64,000 nucleotides of DNA from positions 106,232-170,231 of the forward strand of contig JAHDQS010000001.1 in NCBI GenBank assembly GCA_018433675.1, read 5' to 3'. The stretch comes from Clostridia bacterium (GTDB taxonomy: Bacteria > Bacillota > Peptococcia > DRI-13 > SM3-B62). The first letter of the stretch is position 1; each line of letters begins with the position of its first letter. The translations under genes were made by a program, and so were the position numbers. Shown here piece after piece: positions 8,615 to 15,937 of this stretch. A model generated the notes under the pieces. It saw only the letters and a program-made list of their open reading frames with translations, did not search any database and had not been told where the DNA came from.

Positions 8615-9706
8615 TTAGTTTTGTATTATGTGGATATCATCGGTATGCACAGAGATCCTAACCGGTGACCCTATCTGCAAATCCAGCCGTTTCCATTCGG
8701 ATCTGGATAATATCACTCTATATCGCCCCTGTCCCGAACAAACAACTTCAATATGGGTACTGTTAAATTCAATCCTTTCTATCATACTGCACCAACTATT
8801 ATATATAGGATGTTCGTTCTCGTTCTGGCGACTAAGCATAAGATCCCCTGCCCTAATCAGCAAGGTTATCTTATTTGCTTCCTTTTTTGGTATTTTGCCA
8901 ACATCTAAGGGTCCAATAGCCAAATCGCAACCCGCCTGTTTAAACCAGGCTCTTCCCTCTCGCCATTCTATAGTTCCTTCTAATAAATTTTCACCCAATA
9001 AGAAATTTGCTATATCTAGCGATGAGGGCTGTAAAAAAACTTCTGACGGTTTGCCTTGCTGTAATACTTTTCCATGATTCATGACCAGCAAATACGTCCC
9101 AAGTTGTAAAGCTTCATTAAAATCGTGGGTAACATGAATTATGCCCAATCCTTCTTTTCTATGGATCTCCCTCAATAATTCCTGCATAGAATGGCGTGTC
9201 TGCGGATCTAAAGAAGCAAGAGGTTCATCAAGCAACAAAAGAGGAGGATAGGTCAGAAGTGCTCTGGCTAAGGAAACACGTTGTTTTTCCCCCCCGCTTA
9301 AGGAACTGGGGTACCGGTCCAATAAAGCAGCAATGCCCATGACCTCGGCAAGGGTATCTACCCTTTGCAAAATTTCCTGTTCTTGATGCCTTTTTTGAGC
9401 TCTGGCTCCAAAAAGAATGTTTTCTTTTACAGTCAGAAACGGGTACAACAAACTGTCCTGATAAGCAAATCCAAACTGTCTGGCTTCAGGCGGTAAGGAA
9501 GTAATTGCTTGACCCTGCAAAAATATTTCACCCCGGATTGGGTTGCGTAAGCCGGCTAATGTTTCGAGCAACATAGTTTTTCCGCAGCCGGTCGGACCCA
9601 AAACAATAAGATACTGCCCTGCTTCCAAAGAAAAAGAAATGTCAGATAACATGAAATTTCCTGCTCGGACACTTAAGTCCTGTACTTCAAAGAGGACCGG
9701 TTTCAT
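8615..9706 (-). CDS. modC: Molybdate-type ABC transporter ATPase (ModC-like)
   Basis: About 363 residues. ABC ATPase domain (about 1-235) with Walker A GPTGCGKTMLLE, signature LSGGEKQRVSLARALL, Walker B LLLLDEPLASLD and switch His (HVTHDFNEA), followed by a C-terminal TOBE/MOP-like domain. It drives oxyanion import with the permease encoded immediately upstream; the start overlaps the permease stop (ATGA). The family also contains sulfate, tungstate and thiosulfate porters. The C-terminal domain and the operator in front of the operon favour molybdate or tungstate. Last gene of the operon, followed by a terminator. Confidence 0.85.
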   Translation of the reverse strand: MKPVLFEVQDLSVRAGNFMLSDISFSLEAGQYLIVLGPTGCGKTMLLETLAGLRNPIRGEIFLQGQAITSLPPEARQFGFAYQDSLLYPFLTVKENILFGARAQKRHQEQEILQRVDTLAEVMGIAALLDRYPSSLSGGEKQRVSLARALLTYPPLLLLDEPLASLDPQTRHSMQELLREIHRKEGLGIIHVTHDFNEALQLGTYLLVMNHGKVLQQGKPSEVFLQPSSLDIANFLLGENLLEGTIEWREGRAWFKQAGCDLAIGPLDVGKIPKKEANKITLLIRAGDLMLSRQNENEHPIYNSWCSMIERIEFNSTHIEVVCSGQGRYRVILSRSEWKRLDLQIGSPVRISVHTDDIHIIQN

Positions 9707-10566
9707 ACTTTAACCTCATTTCTCAAAAAAACCTTCAATGCAATAAGCACCGCAAGCGCTATTACGAGCATCACAATTGCTGTAGAGACAGCAAATTCAA
9801 GCTCCCCTATCGACATATTGAGAAAAATGGCAACGGAAAGTGTTTCCGTCTTCATGCGCGTAATGCCGGCCAACATGGCCGTAGCGCCAAATTCCCCCAG
9901 GGCTCTGGTCCAAGCCATAATCATCCCGCTGATAAGCCCGTTTTTTGACATCGGAATCGTTACCCGCCAAAAAACCATAGCCGGCCTAAAACCCAAGGTC
10001 CGTGCTACATTCTCCATACGGGGATCAACAGCTTCAAAAGCCTGCTTAATGGCTTTAATTGCATAGGGGGTGGCAATAAACCATTGGGCTGCCACAACAC
10101 CTCGCGGAGAAAAAACCACGTCTAAGCCAAGTTTAGTTAAGTACCCGCCCAGCAAAGGACCAAAAAGAATCAGCAGGGCAATTCCGCTAATCAAGGGAGG
10201 AAGCACAATAGGAATATCGAGCAGCGTATCTATAAGGACCATGCCCGGTTTTTTGCAACGCGCAAGAAGATAGCCGCTGGGGATGGCGGCCAATGCGGCA
10301 AAAAATGTCGCTATCATGGACGTCCTCAGGGTAAACGTTAACGAAAAATGAAACTCCGGATCCCTGATGATGGCCATGATGGTTCCCCAATTGCCGTAAG
10401 AGATGAGCCCGTAAATAAGGACAGCCAGAAACATAACAAGGCAAATGAGAATTAACCAGAAAAAACAATAAAAGGGACTTGGCTTTCTTCTTTTTCCTAT
10501 TCCTATCTTACTTTTTTGTTTTGAAACCATATTTTTCAAACACCGCTGGTCCTTCTTCTCGGACAT
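9703..10566 (-). CDS. modB: Molybdate-type ABC transporter permease (ModB-like)
   Basis: About 287 residues with six predicted membrane helices and the permease EAA loop (RTLGFRPAMVFWRVTIPMS), followed by ARALGEFGATAMLAG, a stretch typical of ModB/WtpB/TupB permeases. It forms the membrane channel for the binding protein and ATPase encoded on either side. The start is uncertain: the ATG at 10566 overlaps the binding-protein gene by 59 bases, and a second ATG at 10530 overlaps it by 23; neither has a strong ribosome site. Substrate (molybdate versus tungstate) cannot be decided from the permease. Confidence 0.85.
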   Translation of the reverse strand: MSEKKDQRCLKNMVSKQKSKIGIGKRRKPSPFYCFFWLILICLVMFLAVLIYGLISYGNWGTIMAIIRDPEFHFSLTFTLRTSMIATFFAALAAIPSGYLLARCKKPGMVLIDTLLDIPIVLPPLISGIALLILFGPLLGGYLTKLGLDVVFSPRGVVAAQWFIATPYAIKAIKQAFEAVDPRMENVARTLGFRPAMVFWRVTIPMSKNGLISGMIMAWTRALGEFGATAMLAGITRMKTETLSVAIFLNMSIGELEFAVSTAIVMLVIALAVLIALKVFLRNEVKV

Positions 10567-11290
10567 ACTCTATAAATGCAGCGGCAGCCTCCTTGTCAGC
10601 GGAGTATTTCAAAACAGCGATCGGTATTTCGTCAATTACATTAACGTTGGGATCGATCTCTATCACTTCAATTTTCTCTCTATCCTTGTAAGTATTACTG
10701 TATTCGACTATCCCGACATTTCCCTGCCCCATAGTAATCGCAACCAGCACTTTAGCCGGAGTCTCCACATTTGCCAAGATATTTTTTTCCACTGCTTCGG
10801 CAATTCCCAGCTTTTTAAAAGTTTTCATCGCCGTCTTTCCGATAGCCGTAGCATTTATGTCGGGAATAACCAATTTTACTCCTTCTTTAGCCAAGTCCTC
10901 AATTGTGGTAATTTTTTGGGGATTACCTTTAGGCGTAATTATGACCGGTGTATGATAGGCGATAGGTCCGACCACCTTTTCGAGGTGCCCTTTTTGTTTT
11001 GCCGCCTCCACGAAAGGCATGCCCCCGGGCATATAAATATCTCCTTTTTTCATCGTCTCCAATTGGTTTAACAGGGCACCGGAGTTGTTAAAGGTTACTT
11101 CAACCTTAACTCCGGTTTCTTGCTCATAGGTTTCAGCAAGATCACTGACAGGATTTTTTAAGTTTGCCCCCACATAAGCGAATAATGTTTTCTGCTCTTC
11201 TGATTTTTGTTCCACATTGTTGACACAGCCAAAAATCAAGAAGATACCCAGACAAATAATCAAAATTGGCATTAACTTCGATTTATTCAT
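10508..11290 (-). CDS. modA: Molybdate-type substrate-binding lipoprotein (ModA-like)
   Basis: About 260 residues. A signal peptide with lipobox LIFGC places the mature protein on the outer face of the membrane, lipid-anchored at Cys22. The body is a two-lobed oxyanion-binding protein of the ModA/WtpA class (NNSGALLNQLE, GDIYMPGGMPF, and the late segment IPIAVLKYS). It captures the anion for the permease and ATPase. First gene of the operon, with a sigma-A promoter and a ModE-like palindrome 75-130 bases upstream, so expression is likely repressed when molybdate is plentiful. Tungstate remains possible as the substrate. Confidence 0.85.
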   Translation of the reverse strand: MNKSKLMPILIICLGIFLIFGCVNNVEQKSEEQKTLFAYVGANLKNPVSDLAETYEQETGVKVEVTFNNSGALLNQLETMKKGDIYMPGGMPFVEAAKQKGHLEKVVGPIAYHTPVIITPKGNPQKITTIEDLAKEGVKLVIPDINATAIGKTAMKTFKKLGIAEAVEKNILANVETPAKVLVAITMGQGNVGIVEYSNTYKDREKIEVIEIDPNVNVIDEIPIAVLKYSADKEAAAAFIEYVREEGPAVFEKYGFKTKK

Positions 11291-11366
11291 TTCAGCTTTC
11301 CCCTCCCGTTCTCTAACCTTTTTATTATCTGCCCGTCCGGGCGTTAAGTAAATTGGGTTATCATAC

Positions 11367-11390
11367 CGTTATGTTTTTATGCGTATAACG
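11367..11390 (-). promoter_or_regulatory. ModE-like operator of the mod operon
   Basis: A 24-base element with perfect 6-base inverted arms, CGTTAT (11367-11372) and ATAACG (11385-11390), separated by 12 bases. The same arms and spacing occur in enterobacterial ModE operators as I remember them. It begins two bases after the -10 box and covers the predicted transcription start of modA, where a repressor would block initiation. No modE gene is in the window. Confidence 0.6.
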
Positions 11391-11392
11391 CA

Positions 11393-11421
11393 ATTATAGA
11401 CTAATTTTTGGTTTTTTTCAA
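11393..11421 (-). promoter_or_regulatory. Sigma-A promoter of the mod operon
   Basis: On the minus strand TTGAAA (11421-11416), a 17-base spacer and a perfect TATAAT (11398-11393). Transcription would start near 11386 and run into modA. Confidence 0.75.
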
Positions 11422-11464
11422 CACAATATCATTTTATTTGCTTAATATTTAAATTAGCTCGTTC

Positions 11465-12475
11465 TCAATTTTTCTCCTTATTATCCAGCTGGGCTTTGTA
11501 CTTCTTTCCGACATCTGTACCGGATCGGAATATCGAACCTAGCGCTATCTTTTCTGAGCCAAATTTATTGCGGATGCTGTCGATTGTCTTGTCCAGTTTC
11601 TTTTCACGTTCCTTCTTTTCATCGGAGAAAAGAGACTGCTGCGTGTATCCGCTTCGTGTTAAGTCAGACAAAGAAACGCCGAGCAGCCGTAGGGGAGTCC
11701 GTTTATCCCAAAGCTCCGAAAAAAGCTTCTTGGCGATGTCGAAAATCTCAAAGGTTATATCAGTCGACTCCGCCAATTTCCTTTGATGGGACTTGTTCAC
11801 GAAGTCATTGCCACGAATGGTGACTGCAACACAATAGGCCTTTGCTCCTTCAGCCCTCATCCGAGACGCTACGCTATCGGCCAAGGCAAGAAGAATCCTG
11901 TAAGCTTCATCAGTTGTCTGCACATCCTCTTCAAGCGTTGTTGAGTTGCTATATCCCTTTACTTCTTCCATCTCAGAGAGGACAGGTGAGCTATCAATAC
12001 CATTTGCATAGTTATGTATTTGCTGACCAAACTTTACACCCACCAACAACTGTACTCTATTTAATTCTGTCTTCGCTAACTCTCCGATGGTAAAGATATA
12101 TGCTTGCCCCAAACGCTCTGCTGTTGCCTGACCAACTGTAAATAAATCCCTAACGGGCAACGACCAGAGCTTAGTTTCAACTTCCGAAGTGAAAAGGGTA
12201 TGTATCTTATCGGGTTTTTCAAAATCGCTTGCCGGCTTGGCAAGAAGGATGTCAGGACATTTCTTCAAAGCCATCGCAACCGGCTCGCCGGTTTTGACCT
12301 TGAAATTCTTCGCCGGAAGGGATTTCGCCAAAATAACACCTGTTCTTTTTTCTCTGTCACCGCCAATGGCAGAGGGAACCAAGCGAATATCTGCTTCGCT
12401 GTTAGCAACACGTTTTGCCGCTTCCCAAGAAAGAAAGGCGCTGTTGACATCGACATGAAAGATGAGCCGTTCCAT
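11465..12475 (-). CDS. DinB-like Y-family polymerase with catalytic segment deleted
   Basis: 336 residues that read as DNA polymerase IV: N-terminal FHVDVNSAFLSWEAA with the first metal Asp, then GDREKRTGVILAKS, helix-hairpin-helix (LPVRDLFTVGQATAERL) and a complete little-finger domain (KGYSNSTTLEEDVQ). The usual length is about 410. Between LKKCPDILLAK and PASDFEKPDKIH the roughly 70-80 residues that normally carry YSIDE (the second catalytic Asp and the Glu) are absent, with the frame intact. Both flanks resemble LLAK-type sequence, so a deletion between short repeats is plausible (about 12235-12260). The protein should not polymerise DNA. It is either a pseudogene in frame or a non-catalytic clamp- or DNA-binding relic. 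A C-terminal SLFSD segment resembles a beta-clamp-binding motif. Confidence 0.85.
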   Translation of the reverse strand: MERLIFHVDVNSAFLSWEAAKRVANSEADIRLVPSAIGGDREKRTGVILAKSLPAKNFKVKTGEPVAMALKKCPDILLAKPASDFEKPDKIHTLFTSEVETKLWSLPVRDLFTVGQATAERLGQAYIFTIGELAKTELNRVQLLVGVKFGQQIHNYANGIDSSPVLSEMEEVKGYSNSTTLEEDVQTTDEAYRILLALADSVASRMRAEGAKAYCVAVTIRGNDFVNKSHQRKLAESTDITFEIFDIAKKLFSELWDKRTPLRLLGVSLSDLTRSGYTQQSLFSDEKKEREKKLDKTIDSIRNKFGSEKIALGSIFRSGTDVGKKYKAQLDNKEKN

Positions 12476-12559
12476 AAAACTGCGCTCCTTTTTCTTAAGC
12501 TGAGATATCGGATTAGCCGATGTTTCGTTTGGGTTTAACCCTTATTTAATTATATAGTC

Positions 12560-13516
12560 ACAATCTGGTTTCCGTCAAAGCGGGTGCAAGCCGGCTTTTC
12601 CTTCGGTTACTGCTATGATTTTAGGGCTTTGGGTGATCGGTGATAATATCCTTGGACTATTTGTTTTGTTAACCCGTCCAAAGAATGGGCCTGCCCGACC
12701 CAAAAGAACGGTTTTGCCAACAAGTATACCCTCAATACCGAAGGGCTTTCTTTGCTTCACCTTTCCGGCGGTAGTTATCACATATTGAATTGGCTGGCTC
12801 TGCTGCTTAAAACCCGCACTTTTGATATGTCTGCGGTACTTGACTTGCAGGCGCGAGAATATGTCATTCAGACTTTTATGCCGGTTCTGGCAAGGAAGGA
12901 TTACGTTATAGGCTACAGGGCTGATGATTCATATTTCTCCTTTGCGAAGGATTTTATCAGCGGAATCCTTTCTTTGCGAGATTTAAGCGAGGCTATGCGT
13001 CTTGGAGCTCTTGGCGAGCAAGTGGTTTTGATTTCTCCAAAGGCTTTTGAGCAAATCTATTTTGAAGGCTATGAAACGGCAAGCTATCAGGAATATCACA
13101 TTAAGCGGATGAGCAAAGACAACCTTGCCCGCCAGGAATATCAAAGCAGGAAAAGAGATCTTAAGACATATTATCAATGGTATTCGGGATACAGCTTTGA
13201 ACAAATCCATAAAGCTTTGCCTTTTGCCGAGCTGTTGAATATGTACCCTACCCTTCACGAGGCCGATATAAATAAGTTTGTTTCCGTAGCGGATGAAGTT
13301 TTGATTGAGAGTAAAAGGAAAAGTGAAACCAATTTAAGTCGGCTGCGGAAGGCGCGGGGACTTTCGCAGAAGGAGCTTGCCGAAACCTCGGGTGTTGCCC
13401 TGCGTATGATTCAACTTTATGAGCAGAAGCAAAATGATATTAATAAAGCACAGGCGTCTTCGCTGCAGAGCCTGGCGCAAGCGTTGGGGTGCAAGATAGA
13501 AGATTTGTTTGAATGA
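12560..13516 (+). pseudogene. DUF3990-like protein with C-terminal HTH, 5' end decayed
   Basis: The frame open from 12647 to 13516 encodes a DUF3990-like domain (NPSKEWACPTQKNGFANKY, then YHILNWLALLLKTRTF and DYVIGYRADDSYFSFAKDF) followed by an XRE helix-turn-helix (about the last 60 residues, LRKARGLSQKELAETSG). The expected N-terminus is missing: tandem stops lie at 12641-12646, and a plausible upstream piece (KPAF...GDNILGL) is in another frame, so the 5' part is frameshifted. The first in-frame start is a TTG at 12752 with no good ribosome site. DUF3990 proteins are of unproven function, some being suspected toxin or ADP-ribosyl-related. Interpreted as a relic in the accessory island. Confidence 0.65.
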
Positions 13517-13550
13517 TATTTATTTGTCTTTGGAAACGGGGTGATTTGAT

Positions 13551-13955
13551 CTGATTTATTTTACCGCTGACCAGCACTTTGGTCACGCCAATATTATAAA
13601 GCATTGCAACAGACCCTTCGCCACAGTCAAAGAAATGGACGAATACCTTCTGGTGCAATGAATAATTGTGTTATGGCAAAAAGCATCTGATTAAAGGCAA
13701 CCACGATAAAGACTGGATGAAAAAAGCCGACTTGGGAAAACACTTTGCAAGCATATCCGGCATACTTTAGATCAGCGACGGGTCACATAAAGTTACGCTG
13801 TGCCATTATCTGATGATGACGTGGAGCGGCATTGCCAAAGGTAGCTATCATAGCCCAACGCCCTGAATGCGGGTGTTGATATCAACCATTTTCGGCCTGT
13901 CACGTTTACCGAGCTGGTTAAGAACAATCAAAAAATTAATGACGCGCTCTTTTAA
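13551..13955 (+). pseudogene. Calcineurin-like metallophosphoesterase remnant
   Basis: Fragments of a small phosphoesterase in broken frames: [20 protein letters not shown] with the first metal-binding Asp and His, then a stop; later LIKGNHDKDWMKKADLGKHF (the GNHD motif), a stop, KVTLCHY, another stop, and the tail NAGVDINHFRPVTFTELV ending at 13955. The middle, including the GDxx motif and the GHxH histidines, is deleted. Intact relatives are about 170 residues. It follows the decayed DUF3990 gene by about 35 bases, consistent with a former two-gene unit. It cannot be functional. Confidence 0.75.
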
Positions 13956-13966
13956 TAATCGTTATT

Positions 13967-14352
13967 TCAACTTACCCAATGACCTTGAAATACGATTTTC
14001 TTTCCAAAATTCTTGAATATCGCGTTGAGTCCCCAATGTAAGCCTTTTGTAAAGTCTGTGCCTAACCCAATCCAGCTTTGCCTTCTAAGCTGAATCCAAG
14101 CCATGTTTGTTTTATCTCGGAAAACATATACAACGTGAGCATCATACCTCTATTAAGATGCGGATGCAGTTCAGACTGCTTTTGGAGGGAAAGCAAATAT
14201 TCTATAATTTCATTATGAATTTGTTGGTACTCTGGATTAACACTATTAAACAGCAAAAACGGGTCAATGAAAAGAGGCAAATCATTTATCAAAGATATAT
14301 TGACCGCTCCATATCCTTCAATGGCATCCTCATCAATACCAGAAATGTACAT
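13967..14352 (-). pseudogene. Frameshifted and truncated gene of an unnamed family
   Basis: The open frame from ATG 14352 to a stop at 14062 (96 residues, MYISGIDEDAIEGYGAVN...) is the start of a longer protein. Shifting frame by one base near 14066-14072 restores a continuous reading (GLGTDFTKGLHWGLNAIF then KNFGKK) down to a stop at 13967. A single-base deletion is the simplest explanation. The 3' part of the gene is also missing, as the sequence ends soon after. I recognise the N-terminal pattern from long hypothetical proteins but cannot name the family or a function. It follows the four-helix membrane gene on the same strand. Confidence 0.6.
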
Positions 14353-14441
14353 TAACCTCGTCCATATTCAACCTCTTTTCTTGGGGTTATTCCTGTTATC
14401 TATATCATTACATTTCCTGATACTACATTCCGAGAAGCAAA

Positions 14442-14990
14442 TTAGCTTTTTGATTTATCTTTCCAAAAGGTTAAATACATCTGAACCACGGATTCCAACA
14501 GAACATGAAGAATATGTATGATAAAGAATATACAAATGCCTGTCAAATACTTTATTGCTTCGATGGGCAACACTGTTTGCAAAAATATAAAGCCGATTAA
14601 AATTGCTAAATACACAATTTCTATAAACACGTTGTAAGTGATGTTTGATAGGAGAACCTGAAATAAAGTCAATGGTTTTCCTGCAAGTGGTTTGTAGCTT
14701 CCTTCGTTGACTTCTTGTTCTTTCAATCTACGGACATTGTCATTGTCGGCGGAAACCAATATGGTGATAATCGCTATTGAGAAAGAAATCAGTATAGCAA
14801 CGGCATTAATTTGAACGCTCACAAAATTAGTATACACTTCGAAAATGTCAATCCCGCCGCGCACATTAAAAAACAGGGCGTAAATAATAACTACTAACGC
14901 CGGTATTAACGAAACCAAAAATTTTTGAGCAAGGTCTTTACGAGTCTTTATGTAATCGAATATCGGCAAAAAGAAAACCATCCTTTTCAT
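14442..14990 (-). CDS. Four-helix membrane protein, partner of the upstream soluble protein
   Basis: 182 residues, with four predicted membrane helices (about 22-43, 58-80, 121-141 and 144-166) and a charged loop between helices 2 and 3 (SADNDNVRRLKEQEVNEG). Not recognised as a named family. The ATG overlaps the stop of the preceding gene (ATGA) and has AGGGAAGG before it, so the two are translationally coupled. They sit at the end of a type III restriction-modification operon. A soluble sensor plus a small four-helix membrane effector is an architecture known from anti-phage pairs such as lambda RexA/RexB and Kiwa KwaA/KwaB. Homology to either is not shown; a membrane-damaging effector is an inference. 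Confidence 0.75.
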   Translation of the reverse strand: MKRMVFFLPIFDYIKTRKDLAQKFLVSLIPALVVIIYALFFNVRGGIDIFEVYTNFVSVQINAVAILISFSIAIITILVSADNDNVRRLKEQEVNEGSYKPLAGKPLTLFQVLLSNITYNVFIEIVYLAILIGFIFLQTVLPIEAIKYLTGICIFFIIHILHVLLESVVQMYLTFWKDKSKS

Positions 14991-15910
14991 TGACCTTCCC
15001 TCGCTTCATCTATAAATAATTGAGCATGTGCAAAGAAATCTGAACTATCAACTTCATTTGTAATAGTTACTCTTTTTACTTTCAAAAAATGCTTCATTTT
15101 TATCAGATCGGTTGCTGCTTCAAAATTACCGCCTATTCGAGATCCTTTTGCAACAATGCGTTTGATTTTATTGTCTTGTTGCATATCCCTATAATATTCC
15201 CTAATTAGATTCTCTGGAAAGTTCTTGCTACGGCTGGGGCGCTTTATGATAATATCCACGGTTTCAGCAATATCGGCCCGGTTTGCAAATTTCAAAAAAG
15301 GGTTATTTAATTCGCCTCTCTCAACAGTTAATTGTAAAAATGAAATAGATTTTGCTTTTTTTAATTCAGTCAAGAATTCATCTCCAGGCATGATTTCATA
15401 AGATATCTTATAATGATATTTATCATCGGCTTCTTCGTTGTATCTCTCAAACTGTTGATTGAGATATGAGATTATGCTACTGATAGATATGCCATAATGG
15501 TTACTCTCATGGACAGCCAGAAAACGATTTTGTTTATCGTTTAAACGAATACAAAGATGTGTTTTTTCTTCATCCCCGTCTTGGGGACGCTTTCTTGTTC
15601 CTAATTCTTCCATAGTAATTGTGTCAATTTCATTCCGGACGTGATTATACTTTGCTGACTTGAATATCAAGTTATAATTGCCATTTTTTAAATCCTCAAA
15701 AGAATCAAGCCAGATTACCTTTTCAAGAATTTCATTTCTGATACTCCGTTCAGTCAACGATTTCTTACAAATAAAAGCGAGTAAATTGGAAAATGACGAA
15801 ACAATGTCTTGTATATTATACGCGACATCATCATTTTCAGATTTTCTTTTTTCAACAACAAGGTAATAAAAATAAATTGGTATATCCTTACTATTCTTAG
15901 AAGCCTTCAT
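14987..15910 (-). CDS. Soluble protein of unknown function in the type III R-M operon
   Basis: About 307 residues, no signal peptide and no membrane helix. Not recognised with confidence. Visible: a central segment (about 135-180, ending with QQFERYNEE), and a C-terminal half with AETVDIIIKRPSRSKN followed by a charged helical part. This late part, in which a predicted beta strand with IIIK precedes a basic helix, loosely recalls RexA-like proteins, but that is weak. Start at ATG 15910 is chosen for GGAGGAG 9 bases upstream; an in-frame ATG at 15928 lies within that region and has no site. The gene begins about 30 bases after res and overlaps the next gene. Candidate cytoplasmic sensor of a two-gene defence module. 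Confidence 0.75.
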   Translation of the reverse strand: MKASKNSKDIPIYFYYLVVEKRKSENDDVAYNIQDIVSSFSNLLAFICKKSLTERSIRNEILEKVIWLDSFEDLKNGNYNLIFKSAKYNHVRNEIDTITMEELGTRKRPQDGDEEKTHLCIRLNDKQNRFLAVHESNHYGISISSIISYLNQQFERYNEEADDKYHYKISYEIMPGDEFLTELKKAKSISFLQLTVERGELNNPFLKFANRADIAETVDIIIKRPSRSKNFPENLIREYYRDMQQDNKIKRIVAKGSRIGGNFEAATDLIKMKHFLKVKRVTITNEVDSSDFFAHAQLFIDEAREGQ

Positions 15911-15937
15911 ATTACTGCTCTCCTCCATTCTGCGCGA

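Noticed and set aside
12575-12781. Minus-strand open frame of 68 codons opposite the DUF3990 relic
   Set aside because: It is the complement of a decayed plus-strand gene, with no ribosome site and no known motif.
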